A DNA stretch of 64,000 nucleotides, taken from the NCBI GenBank assembly GCA_006503475.1, contig RSEH01000111.1, positions 1-64,000 on the forward strand, given 5' to 3'. This document shows positions 39,330-48,237 of the stretch, piece after piece. The notes beneath the pieces are model-generated. The model made no database searches, was not told the DNA's origin, and saw only the letters and a program-made list of their open reading frames with translations. The number at the start of each line of letters is the position of its first letter. The stretch's first letter is position 1. The DNA comes from Stentor roeselii. Its lineage: Eukaryota; Ciliophora; Heterotrichea; Heterotrichida; Stentoridae. The position numbers and the translations under genes were made by a program.

Positions 39330-40961
39330 ATGAAGATCCTAAATATAGAAGTTCCCGACGACAAACTAATTTCCATGAACCACCTAAAAGGTCTCGAAAC
39401 CATTTTCAGCGATTTCCACAAGCTCTGTTCAGAAATATACCAAAAGTCCCAAAACATTCACCTAGTCAAATCAGACGTCGAGTCATTTTTTATCAAAAAC
39501 CTAATCATATCTAAAGAAAACCAATCTCAGGTTTCAAAGCAATTCTTTGAACTTCTAAGTAAACTATCTCTCTTAAAGATAATCCGACTCTACCAAGCAG
39601 GTCTAAACCAAAATTTCAAAACACTTGAAGTTTTAGAACTTTCAAACAGCCTCTTAAAGCAAACCCTTTCCTTAAGCGACCTTCAGTCCTGGTACTCAGA
39701 AAACATTTCTTCAACTCCAAGTGAAGTGATTTGCTTTTACCTTCCAGACGACTACCAAGCCAACTGTTTAAACATCTTCGAGTCAACCTTTAGACTTGCT
39801 TCTAGTTCTTGGGTGTTAAAAGGAATTTCGCTTCTTCGTGAAAATTTCAGCTCTGTAATCGTCAGACGACAGAAAAACTGGTCTTTTGAGAGTGTCAATA
39901 AAACTATCAACAATTACTCGAATTTAAGAACTGCTCTTCAGGCCGCTGCTGAGATTGGCTTCATTCCTGCTGCTTTTTGGTATTTTAATGACTGTAGTCA
40001 GGTGGCTTCTGAAGTTATCAGCAATGACCTCATCAACTTTCTGACATCGTTGCAACTTCAGTTCAAGGAGAAGAAAAATTTCAAGGGAAAAAATTTCAGA
40101 GATTTAAAAAAAGTTATTCGTGAAGAGGCTAAACAAAAAGGGATTGATTTAGGTTTTTATAGTAAAGCGAAACAATCACAAATTTATACTTCTTGTCTGA
40201 CAAATGCATTATATGGTCGAATTTCAGCGAATATGCCTCAGAATAATCCTCCTTTGAATGAGCGGAAATCAGGACTTGCTGCGAATCAACAGCCTGTTGG
40301 AAAAACGCCTTCATTAGAAAAGAAGGGCTTGTATCAAGAAATTCCAGAAAATCCTTCACCTCCAAAACAAGAAATTCCAAAAGCTCCTTCATATGGATCC
40401 CAAGCTATTCCAGTTCATAATTCTGGTATCCAGGGAACTCCAGTCGTTGAATCATTCCAGAATTTTTCACCTTTTAAACAAGATGCGCAGATAATAGCTT
40501 CAGACGTAAAAGAACCTTCTTCAGGTAATCCTTCATTTGTAGCGAAAGTGCAAAGCCCAGTTAAAAACTTTGAAGTTGCAAGTGATCCTTTTTCATTACC
40601 CATAAATCCATATGATAGCATTGAAAAGCAGCCTCCACCTTTACCAAATATATCTTCTCAGGTTTCTAATAAGCCCCATACGAAATATGAGAATGAATTC
40701 AGCATAAAGATTAAAAGAGGAGTCAATAGTTCAAACGTTTATAATTTGAAAGAAGTGGAAAATCAACATAATTTAGGAATTATTGTTGAGGAACCTTATC
40801 AACAAGTATCTAATTCCTGGAAATGTGGATATTGTGAGATGGAAAACGGGTATCATCTCCCTTTATGTGAACATCATATTATATGCAGTTGCGGATATAT
40901 TAACTACATTACCAATTTCAAATGTTATAACTGCAATGATGATCTCACGAAATTAGAATAA
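39330..40961 (+). CDS. Large helical protein with C-terminal Cys-rich zinc-like tail
   Basis: 543 aa from the ATG at 39330; a longer frame starts only at a TTG. Residues 1-300 look all-helical and unrelated to any family I recognise. A Pro/Ser-rich linker runs from about 305 to 490. The end has CxxC pairs and His residues (WKCGYCEMENGYHLPLCEHH...CSCGY...FKCYNCND), a likely pair of zinc ribbons reminiscent of RanBP2-type fingers. Such tails often bind RNA or ubiquitin, but no specific role can be claimed. Codons are C/A-ending at the 5' end and T/G-ending in the middle. Confidence 0.6.
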   Translation: MKILNIEVPDDKLISMNHLKGLETIFSDFHKLCSEIYQKSQNIHLVKSDVESFFIKNLIISKENQSQVSKQFFELLSKLSLLKIIRLYQAGLNQNFKTLEVLELSNSLLKQTLSLSDLQSWYSENISSTPSEVICFYLPDDYQANCLNIFESTFRLASSSWVLKGISLLRENFSSVIVRRQKNWSFESVNKTINNYSNLRTALQAAAEIGFIPAAFWYFNDCSQVASEVISNDLINFLTSLQLQFKEKKNFKGKNFRDLKKVIREEAKQKGIDLGFYSKAKQSQIYTSCLTNALYGRISANMPQNNPPLNERKSGLAANQQPVGKTPSLEKKGLYQEIPENPSPPKQEIPKAPSYGSQAIPVHNSGIQGTPVVESFQNFSPFKQDAQIIASDVKEPSSGNPSFVAKVQSPVKNFEVASDPFSLPINPYDSIEKQPPPLPNISSQVSNKPHTKYENEFSIKIKRGVNSSNVYNLKEVENQHNLGIIVEEPYQQVSNSWKCGYCEMENGYHLPLCEHHIICSCGYINYITNFKCYNCNDDLTKLE

Positions 40962-41013
40962 TTCTATTAAAATTTGGATTAATTATTTACTATAAGTGAA
41001 ATATTATACTTTA

Positions 41014-41220
41014 ATGGATACCTGCTTCAGTCAGAGATCAAGAAGAAATGTTTCAATGTCCTTCCTCTACAACGGTAACACTCACAAGTTCGTGAAAGTT
41101 GAATTATCCAGTAACTCCTGCGATACAAGTAAAGACCATGGAAGACGAAAAGATTATCAACGAAATTTCTTTAACTCTCCAATTCCAGAAGGAAAATCTG
41201 ATAACAATGATTATCAGTAA
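41014..41220 (+). CDS. Small basic protein, unknown
   Basis: 68 aa from the ATG at 41014 (MDTCFSQRSRRNVSMSF), preceded by TATACTTTA. Polar, rich in Ser, Arg, Lys and Asn; no domain. It could be a chance ORF, but its codon use and spacing resemble those of neighbouring small genes. Confidence 0.4.
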   Translation: MDTCFSQRSRRNVSMSFLYNGNTHKFVKVELSSNSCDTSKDHGRRKDYQRNFFNSPIPEGKSDNNDYQ

Positions 41221-41406
41221 GTCTTTCTCCTAATTAGATTAATCTTTGATTATCTGACCGACATTAAAGCCATCTAAAAATCATCAACTCTTCCCAGATA
41301 CCCAGTCACCCAAATACCTCAACCTTAAATATCCTGTAACCCAAAATATTCCATCTTTCTTCGATCATTAAAGAATAATTCAAATCTCTAAACAATCTGC
41401 AAATAA

Positions 41407-41916
41407 ATGGAATGTGAAAACCTATCCTATTCCAAATCGCGAGACTCGAAATTCACGTCTCGATTTGGTTCGAATTTCGCAACCCGACACAAAAAAGCTT
41501 ACCTTCTCGAGTACCAACAGTCTCTAGCTTCTCCATTTCGGGTATCCCGACAGTCAAGCATCGACAAAAGCACAACTTTCCAGTCATTAAAAGACTCTGA
41601 CCGTCGTCAGACACCTCCTCCATCATCCAGTCAAGTACTAAGTCATTATTCCAGTCTTTTATCATTCAAGCAGAAGATGTCTACCCAATTATCTCGCCTG
41701 TCACAAGACATTCAGCCTCATGCAAGAAAATCAAGTTTCGACAGGTTAAACTACGACCGCCTTGGAGAGTCCAACGAAATCTGGGAAAAAATCAACTTAA
41801 AAGTCATTCTCCAGGCGAAAGAAATAGTAAAAAAATCAGGAGTCGAAGACGTGAGTTGGACCTACAAACGTCAGTTGCGTCAATTTTGTGTGGAAGTTTT
41901 AAAAGTTCTAAACTAG
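41407..41916 (+). CDS. Ser-rich basic protein, unknown
   Basis: 169 aa, ATG at 41407 after CAAATAA. The first 125 residues are Ser/Arg/Gln-rich and probably disordered. The last 45 form an amphipathic helical segment (IWEKINLKVILQAKEIV...VEDVSWTYKRQLRQFCVEVL). No family recognised. Stop TAG; 15 bp to the converging microprotein gene. Confidence 0.6.
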   Translation: MECENLSYSKSRDSKFTSRFGSNFATRHKKAYLLEYQQSLASPFRVSRQSSIDKSTTFQSLKDSDRRQTPPPSSSQVLSHYSSLLSFKQKMSTQLSRLSQDIQPHARKSSFDRLNYDRLGESNEIWEKINLKVILQAKEIVKKSGVEDVSWTYKRQLRQFCVEVLKVLN

Positions 41917-41931
41917 TGTAAATTATTCTAT

Positions 41932-42066
41932 TTAAATAAAATTCTCTTGTCTCGTTCTTCGTCTTCTCTCTTTGTAGCACCTGAAGACCAGGACAGCGGA
42001 GACGATAATTAAAATTGAGTTAAGAATAATCCACTCGATGACGATCGGTTCACTTACAGACACCAT
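41932..42066 (-). CDS. 44-aa single-pass membrane microprotein
   Basis: The ATG at 42066 opens 44 codons ending in TAA at 41932-41934. The product is a short acidic/polar head (MVSVSEPIVIEW), one hydrophobic segment of about 18-20 residues (IILNSILIIVSAVLVF), then a strongly basic tail (RCYKERRRRTRQENFI). By the positive-inside rule this predicts an N-out, C-in membrane peptide. Location fits a gene: it fills the whole gap between two converging neighbours and ends 26 bp before the MetRS stop. Its function is unknown. Small integral membrane proteins of this form often regulate larger membrane complexes. Confidence 0.6.
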   Translation of the reverse strand: MVSVSEPIVIEWIILNSILIIVSAVLVFRCYKERRRRTRQENFI

Positions 42067-42092
42067 TTATATCGAATGAGTCTTTATTCAAC

Positions 42093-44411
42093 CTAATTAT
42101 TCTTCCCTGCGTATCTCGCTTTCAGCGAGTTCACCTGCTCGTTTGAGATCTGCTTGAATATTGGAAGTGGGTTCGAAACCACCATCCCTGCATCGACTAG
42201 AGTCAAGATCACGGAAAAGTCAGAAGAATTTCCAAGGGCTTCTAATAAACGCTCTTCACGGATGGTACGTGTGAGACCCATTTGACTGTAAACTTTCGCT
42301 GATAGAGAAGGCATGAACGGCTCGATTAAAAGGGCAACTAGACGAAGGAGGTTTATTGCTACTGTTATTGTTGTTGAAAAACGTGAAGGGTTCTTCTTCT
42401 CTAGTCCCCAGAATTCTGCGTCTTGAAGGTACTTGTTTACTATCATTGATGTGTCCATCGCGGTTTTTAAAGCGCTTTTTAACTTGATTTCTTCCATCTC
42501 TTGAAGATATTTTTGGACTTGGCTGAAGGCTTTTTCTAAAGTTGATCTGTCGATTTCTTCTAGGATAGAGGCTGGCTCGAATGGCTTTCCTCGTTTGTTT
42601 AGGAATTTTAGAAGACGGTTGAATAGGTTTCCGAGGTTTGGAAGAAGCTCTCCGTTGTTTTTTTCTGCGAGGTCTGTCCATTTGAAGACTGTATCTGAAC
42701 TTTCAGGTCGATTACTCAGCAAATAATACCTAAAAATTTCGACAGGAATTCCAGTTTCAGCAGCATTATCACCAAAGACTCCAGTTCCCCTAGACTTAGA
42801 AAACTTTCCATCTTCATAATTAAGATACTCAGTAGAGCTGATATTTTTCAACAGAGTCCAGTTATCATTAGCTCCAATGAGTGAGCAAGGAAAGATAACA
42901 GTATGAAAAGGAATATTATCCTTGCCCATGAACTGAATCAACTCGACATTATCAGGATTTTTCCACCATTTTTCCCATTCACTTGTATAATTCGCAGTGA
43001 TAGAGATATACCCGATGGGAGCATCAAACCAAACATAAAAAACTTTTTCTGAGTATTCAGGAAGAGGCACTGGGGTTCCCCACTTCAAGTCGCGGGTGAT
43101 GCATCTCGGTTTAAGCCCATCACGTATCCAGGCATTTGTAGCTTTCACACAGTTACTCGACCAGTTCCCATCAGCAGAGCTTTTATTAACCCAAGCCTCG
43201 AGTCTATCTTTAATATTAGGCAAGTTGATGAAAATATGTCGAGAAGTTCTAACTTCCGGGGTAGAATTACACAAGAAGCATTTAGGATTGATCAATTCAA
43301 CAGGATTCAACAAATTTCCACATTTATCACACTGATCCCCACGCGCATCGTTATAACTACAATGAGGACAAGTTCCAAGTACGAACCTATCAGCTAAGAA
43401 CCTGGAGCACTTAACACAGAAGCTTTGTTCAACGTCATCTTCGAGCAACTCGCCATTATTTCTTAATTTTTGAAAGATGTCTGAAGCGATTTCTGTCTGT
43501 TGTTGAGTTGTCGTCCTTCCGAATATATCGAAGTCAATGTCAAACCATTCGTATATCTCCTGGTGGACCTTGTTGTACTTGTCGCAGATCTGCTGAGGAC
43601 TCAGACCTTCTTGAATCGCTTTTGTTTCAGTTGCGGTGCCGTACTCGTCAGTCCCGCACACGTAAATCGTGTTGTACCCTCGAAGTCTGCAGAACCTGGC
43701 GTAAACATCGGCACTCAGCACACAGCCGATGATGTTTCCTAAATGAGGCACGTTGTTCACGTAGGGCAAGGCACTTGTTATGAGAATGTTTCTTTTACCC
43801 TCTTGTGGAAGGGTTTTTAATGATTTGTCTCTTTTTATTGTGCAGTGAGGAGCGAATTCTTCAACTTCTTTTCCGGTTTTTAATGGAATTTTTACCTTTT
43901 CACCTAAAAGTTCGGAAACTTTTAGGTTGATTTGAGAGATTTCTTTGTAGGATTCTGCCAGGCGGGGGAATGTCTTTAGAGTCCATGGGTTTCCTGAGAA
44001 GTACTGGTAGAGGTAGGTGAAGGCTAATACGTCTGCTGAACCTGGATTGTCACCTCCTAGGTACTTTGTGGTTATCTGGCTTTCTAGGAAGGAGATCTCG
44101 TTTAGAAGAGCTGGAGTTGACTTTAGGTTAGATTTGGGAGTCGCCAGAACTATCGGACGAAGATGGTAAAAAACCCACTCGTCGAGGTTTAGCGTGTCAG
44201 GTACCTTCCAAGAGCACTGCTTCATTAAATATCGGGTGATACTCAGCTCGCCCATGAGTTCGATGAGGTTTCCACAGCGGTCAATATCACCAATCTCTAA
44301 AGTGACCAAAGGTACTGGACGAACTTCTAGTTTAGCTTCAATGCCTGAGTACTGAAGAGCTAACAAGCAGGCCCTTACAGGTTCTTTGGGATGCTCATAA
44401 ACTATCTTCAT
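42093..44411 (-). CDS. MARS1: Cytosolic methionyl-tRNA synthetase with N-terminal GST-like domain
   Basis: 772 aa. Residues 1-180 form a GST-like domain as in eukaryotic cytosolic MetRS, which docks the enzyme in multisynthetase complexes. The class I catalytic core starts near 207. Its HIGH motif is HLGN (223-226), a zinc-binding insert has several CxxC knuckles (about 335-385), and KMSKS appears as KFSKS near 537. The anticodon-binding helical domain follows to the end. There is no C-terminal EMAPII/tRBD domain. It charges initiator and elongator tRNA-Met. Start at the ATG at 44411, 37 bp divergent from the next gene. The middle is C/A-rich on the plus strand, while both ends are G/T-rich. 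Confidence 0.97.
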   Translation of the reverse strand: MKIVYEHPKEPVRACLLALQYSGIEAKLEVRPVPLVTLEIGDIDRCGNLIELMGELSITRYLMKQCSWKVPDTLNLDEWVFYHLRPIVLATPKSNLKSTPALLNEISFLESQITTKYLGGDNPGSADVLAFTYLYQYFSGNPWTLKTFPRLAESYKEISQINLKVSELLGEKVKIPLKTGKEVEEFAPHCTIKRDKSLKTLPQEGKRNILITSALPYVNNVPHLGNIIGCVLSADVYARFCRLRGYNTIYVCGTDEYGTATETKAIQEGLSPQQICDKYNKVHQEIYEWFDIDFDIFGRTTTQQQTEIASDIFQKLRNNGELLEDDVEQSFCVKCSRFLADRFVLGTCPHCSYNDARGDQCDKCGNLLNPVELINPKCFLCNSTPEVRTSRHIFINLPNIKDRLEAWVNKSSADGNWSSNCVKATNAWIRDGLKPRCITRDLKWGTPVPLPEYSEKVFYVWFDAPIGYISITANYTSEWEKWWKNPDNVELIQFMGKDNIPFHTVIFPCSLIGANDNWTLLKNISSTEYLNYEDGKFSKSRGTGVFGDNAAETGIPVEIFRYYLLSNRPESSDTVFKWTDLAEKNNGELLPNLGNLFNRLLKFLNKRGKPFEPASILEEIDRSTLEKAFSQVQKYLQEMEEIKLKSALKTAMDTSMIVNKYLQDAEFWGLEKKNPSRFSTTITVAINLLRLVALLIEPFMPSLSAKVYSQMGLTRTIREERLLEALGNSSDFSVILTLVDAGMVVSNPLPIFKQISNEQVNSLKARYAGKNN

Positions 44412-44448
44412 TTATAGCCATCTGGTGAGTATGGAAACTTCGAAATAA

Positions 44449-45549
44449 ATGCAAGACCTCAAATATTTTAATTCAATTGAAGAGGTGTTTTTGTATGTTC
44501 GCACTATTGAATCGAATATTTCTACTGTTCTTTCGGTTGATGCTAACTCTCAGGCTGGGTTTAAGTTGATTAAGAAGATGATGGTTCTTTGCAATTCTAT
44601 TAGTATCACTTTACTACAACAGGAGTTTATGGAAGATACACTTTCATTACTTAAAATTGCTGATAAGGCTGACTCGGAACTTTCGAGGTTTGGACAAGTT
44701 GGTCTCACATGGCAAGGTCGTTTAATGACTCCAGCGATTCTATCATTTTTGTATTTCAAACAAAGCCGGTACATGGATTCTTTAAAGTTTTTATACAAAT
44801 CCCACACCTTAGTCCAAGAAATAAAAGACACAGGTCTTCTAGTTCACGGACACATCAGAAATCTTTTAAACCTTTTAACCTTCCTAGTCCTATGGAAGCT
44901 GCAAAAGTTCCACGAGTGCGAAAAGTATCTGGACACAATGATCGAGCCAGACCTAGGTTCAATAAGAGGCAGAAACCTCTTCGGTCTAGTCTGCACATCG
45001 AAAGCTGCAGTTCTCTGCAAGAAAGGAAAAGACTTCCTCCTAGCAGCCCAAATCTGCCAACAAGCTTTAGAAAAACTTGAAAAAGACGACATTTGCGTTG
45101 ATTTACTCAAAGACGCAATTGACTCCATCTTTCAAGAAATCAAAAAAACGAAAGAAGACTGGCTTGTTGATAAAATTTTTTTAACAGTTTTTTTTGTTAC
45201 TTGTTTCATTCCACTGATAGCGCCAGGCACGCCAGTTCTAAAGATGTCCACCTTGACGAAAGAACCAAGAATCGTGGCTTCTACAAGTAGGACGAAACAT
45301 GTCTGGGCAAATAACTTGAAAATAGAAATCGACGAGCCACTGACTACCCGCAGAGGAAAAAACACTTTTTCAAAGGGAAAGTTGCAGAACCAGTCATTTA
45401 ACTTACCTTATTCAAGTATTCAAAAGGCTTATTTAAATGCAGCCGGAAAGTTAAATTTTCTCAGTCCAAGAGTCTCAAATGTAAAGCGACCAAAGTCCTC
45501 AAAAGTGAATGTGAAGCGAAAGCTGTTGTATGGAGTGGACAGGAAATAA
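44449..45549 (+). CDS. Helical (TPR-like) repeat protein, unknown
   Basis: 366 aa from the ATG at 44449 after GAAATAA. Residues about 1-235 are alpha-helical with TPR-like pairs (for example LSFLYFKQSRYMDSLKFLYKS and KGKDFLLAAQICQQALEKLE). A hydrophobic stretch at about 243-260 (IFLTVFFVTCFIPLIAPG) may be buried or a membrane segment. The remaining 100 residues are basic and probably disordered. It is probably a scaffold; partner unknown. Confidence 0.65.
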   Translation: MQDLKYFNSIEEVFLYVRTIESNISTVLSVDANSQAGFKLIKKMMVLCNSISITLLQQEFMEDTLSLLKIADKADSELSRFGQVGLTWQGRLMTPAILSFLYFKQSRYMDSLKFLYKSHTLVQEIKDTGLLVHGHIRNLLNLLTFLVLWKLQKFHECEKYLDTMIEPDLGSIRGRNLFGLVCTSKAAVLCKKGKDFLLAAQICQQALEKLEKDDICVDLLKDAIDSIFQEIKKTKEDWLVDKIFLTVFFVTCFIPLIAPGTPVLKMSTLTKEPRIVASTSRTKHVWANNLKIEIDEPLTTRRGKNTFSKGKLQNQSFNLPYSSIQKAYLNAAGKLNFLSPRVSNVKRPKSSKVNVKRKLLYGVDRK

Positions 45550-45632
45550 TTGTATTTAGTAAATCTATGAAAAATAACCAGATTTTTAGAATCCAGTCCA
45601 AGTCTAACAATTCAAGATAAACTAGTCTATCC

Positions 45633-45878
45633 TTACATACTAAGGTCCTTATCAAGCTCGATAGGAGGAAGAGCTTTGCTAAGCGAATCGATCTGCACCC
45701 TGGAGACTTCTTTGCCATTCTTGTATTCTCTCAATTTGAAGCCAGTCCTGCCACTTGAAGCCAGAACTACTTTTCGAGGACCTACGCCGAACTTGGAAAC
45801 TAAGTTGATAGAGTGACACCACATTCGATTCCAGCTGAGTCTTCCATAATACCAACCAAGAATATGATTAACTCCCAT
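45633..45878 (-). CDS. 81-aa protein, unknown
   Basis: Starts at the ATG at 45878 followed upstream by ATTTATTATTC. Sequence MGVNHILGWYYGRLSWNRMW leads into a segment with Gly, Lys and aromatic residues (GVGPRKVVLASSGRTGFKL). It is compact rather than disordered. It could be a small mitochondrial or ribosome-associated protein, but I cannot assign it. Confidence 0.5.
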   Translation of the reverse strand: MGVNHILGWYYGRLSWNRMWCHSINLVSKFGVGPRKVVLASSGRTGFKLREYKNGKEVSRVQIDSLSKALPPIELDKDLSM

Positions 45879-45896
45879 ATTTATTATTCAGTCAAA

Positions 45897-47345
45897 CTAG
45901 TGAGACACTAGAGCTCTCATCATTTCTTTGAACTCTTGAAAATCGATTTCTCCGTCACCGTTTTTGTCGACTTGTTGGATTAGACGGTAGTAGGCGGATA
46001 TGTCGATTTTTATACTTGACTCGAGAAAGTATTTTAACTCTTGAGCGGTGATCTTACCGTTGTGGTCACGGTCAAATGCTTTGAACGTTGCTTCCAGCTT
46101 TTCCTCGGAGAGGAGTTTTTTTTTGTCCATCGCTGCTGCGATGAACTCGCTGTAGTCGATGTAGCCGGAATTATCGGTGTCCACTCGGGTCATAATAGAA
46201 TGAATTTCTTCATCAGTAAAGCTATCCCCAAAGATTTTCTTACAATAAGGAATAAGTTCCTCCTCAGTCAATTTCCCAGTTCCAGTTTTATCAAGTGACT
46301 TAAAAATCGAGATATACTCAGCCTTATCCTTTTGACTCAACAACTGACTAGCAATATACCGAATGACAGCCCTTTGAAACTTATGAGTTTCCCTGAAATT
46401 CTTCAAGTTATTCGCCGTAGTTTCCAAAAGACTAGACCTAACTTCAGGAGCCTTAGCAACCATAAGCCAAGGGTCCAAAAGGGCATTACTAGCAGAGTAC
46501 CTCATCTTAACATCAACCTCAAGCAACTTCCTCAAAAAATTCTTCGCTTCATTACTAACCAGTTCCCACCTTCCAACATCCAAACTGAATTTCCCCTCAG
46601 CAATAAGAGCTAAAGTTTTCTTTTTACTACTACTCTTAAAAGGAAGAGTTCCTGAAAGTAGTATAAACATAATAACCCCAGCACTCCACAAGTCACACTG
46701 ATTATTGTATTTCCTTTTAACCACTTCTGGCGCGATATAGTTCATCGTTCCAATTAACATAGAAAGAAACTTTCCAGGTTTCAACTCAGTCGCGATTCCA
46801 AAGTCCGCAAGTTTCAAAACCTGTGAGTTCGGCTTTTCGATTAACATGTTTTCCAGTTTTAAATCGCGATGAACAATGTTCAGTGAATGCAGATAAACAA
46901 GTGCAGAAAGAATCTGTTTCATATAAGTAGCAGTGAGTGCTTCACTTAAACAGTTCACTCTTGAAATCGAGTCGAGAAGTTCACCGCCAGTGCAAAGTTC
47001 CATCACAAGGTACAAGTTGTACTCGTCTTCGTGGAATTCGAAGACTTTAACGATGTTTGGATGGTCAAGTTTTCGCTGAATTTCGACTTCTGTCATTATT
47101 TTCTTTCGGAGCTCGTCGCTGTGAATCGCGAGTTTGTTGATTATTTTTATTGCTCGACGTTCTCGTGTTTTTTTGTGGATTCCTGTCACGACTCGACCGT
47201 AGGAACCTACTCCTAGTTCTTCGCGGAATTCGTAAAGGTGGTGAATGTCTTCTTCGATACTTTTCACGAATTGACCGGGGAATAACACGATTGAGCTTCT
47301 TTTGTCTGAGGGTTTTTCGTATTTTTTTAGTGATCCGCAGCCCAT
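45897..47345 (-). CDS. Calcium-dependent protein kinase (CDPK)
   Basis: 482 aa. The N-terminus MGCGSLKK fits N-myristoylation at Gly2 and palmitoylation at Cys3, which would place it at membranes. The kinase domain runs from about 40 to 300, with a glycine loop GVGSYG, catalytic Lys in RRAIKII, HRDLKLEN, DFG and APE. A junction helix follows, then four EF-hands: DKTGTGKLTEEEL, DTDNSGYIDYSEF, DRDHNGKITAQEL and DKNGDGEIDFQEF. All loops keep key acidic ligands. CDPKs are abundant in ciliates and apicomplexans and couple calcium to phosphorylation. Start at the ATG at 47345. Confidence 0.97.
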   Translation of the reverse strand: MGCGSLKKYEKPSDKRSSIVLFPGQFVKSIEEDIHHLYEFREELGVGSYGRVVTGIHKKTRERRAIKIINKLAIHSDELRKKIMTEVEIQRKLDHPNIVKVFEFHEDEYNLYLVMELCTGGELLDSISRVNCLSEALTATYMKQILSALVYLHSLNIVHRDLKLENMLIEKPNSQVLKLADFGIATELKPGKFLSMLIGTMNYIAPEVVKRKYNNQCDLWSAGVIMFILLSGTLPFKSSSKKKTLALIAEGKFSLDVGRWELVSNEAKNFLRKLLEVDVKMRYSASNALLDPWLMVAKAPEVRSSLLETTANNLKNFRETHKFQRAVIRYIASQLLSQKDKAEYISIFKSLDKTGTGKLTEEELIPYCKKIFGDSFTDEEIHSIMTRVDTDNSGYIDYSEFIAAAMDKKKLLSEEKLEATFKAFDRDHNGKITAQELKYFLESSIKIDISAYYRLIQQVDKNGDGEIDFQEFKEMMRALVSH

Positions 47346-47719
47346 TATGTTTATTTTGATGTGATTTTAGGGTTTTTTAATGAGCTTTAGAGGGGTGGGA
47401 GAGGATTTTTTTGGTTTGGATTATGGAATTGTGATGAAGGAGATTAAGTGGTTTTTTTTTTGAATTTTGATAATATGGAATTGTTCATTTTTTGAATTTG
47501 ATATACGACTTGTTTATTATTTTAACGTGGATTAAAGAGAAATTTGTTTAGTAGAGATTATAGAGAGATTCATTATTTTAATAAGGAATTTCATGTTATT
47601 CATTGGATTAAGGTGATTTTTTATTTTATGACTAGTTCAATTTTTCAACGTAAATTACAAGGAATTTAAAAAAAATCATGCATTTACAGAATAATCGAAA
47701 ATCTTTCAAATTATTAATT
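47346..47719. other. AT-rich spacer upstream of the CDPK gene
   Basis: 374 bp, T/G-rich on the plus strand near the kinase start (47346-47520) and A/T-rich after that. No ORF, repeat or RNA gene was seen. It should include the CDPK promoter and the 3' end of the neighbouring minus-strand gene. Confidence 0.5.
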
Positions 47720-48217
47720 TTAATTATTTGTAGGACTTAGATACAGTTTATTAAAATAACCCTCATCAATTCTAAACTCATCACTACTACATTGATGCCT
47801 GAGAGTTTTATTTTCCCTTCGATTCACAGGAGTGACCCTTGTATAAACCTGCACTCTTTTTTTAAACGGAAGTTTTCCAATATTCCTAACCCCCGAGTTC
47901 CTCTGATTCTTTTCATTTCTCCTATTCAAATACCTATCAGTTGCCTGAATGACTTCTTTTTCAAACCCATGATCAAATCGATCCGGTTTAATTTTCAAAA
48001 TTTTCTCCTCAACAAGTTCTCTCAACACCTCAGCCCTAACAAAAGAATTTTTCTTTTTCTTTAAAACCGGAGTAGTGGCCCTTCTTCCAGCATCCCTCGC
48101 TGAATAATATCCAAAATGACTAAATTTCTTAGAGTTTGTCGCAGATCTTACATTAAACCCATTCTTAATCCCAAGTTTTCTTCTAGTTCTTTCAAGAAAA
48201 CAAGAAAACATGTCCAT
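47720..48217 (-). CDS. Basic protein, unknown
   Basis: 165 aa from the ATG at 48217 (MDMFSCFLERTRRKLG). Lys/Arg/Asn-rich. A helical segment lies at about 65-105 (FVRAEVLRELVEEKILKIKPDRFDHGF) and the tail is basic. Only 20 bp separate its start codon from the start codon of the divergent PDI gene. No family recognised. Confidence 0.6.
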   Translation of the reverse strand: MDMFSCFLERTRRKLGIKNGFNVRSATNSKKFSHFGYYSARDAGRRATTPVLKKKKNSFVRAEVLRELVEEKILKIKPDRFDHGFEKEVIQATDRYLNRRNEKNQRNSGVRNIGKLPFKKRVQVYTRVTPVNRRENKTLRHQCSSDEFRIDEGYFNKLYLSPTNN

Positions 48218-48237
48218 TTTATAATCATTTCAATCAT
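48218..48237. promoter_or_regulatory. 20-bp divergent intergenic interval (two starts)
   Basis: Both 5' leaders of the flanking divergent genes start here if the predicted ATGs are right. The interval is A/T-rich with TTTATAAT and ATCATTTCAATCAT. Promoter elements must lie at least partly in the coding sequence of the opposite gene. Confidence 0.4.
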
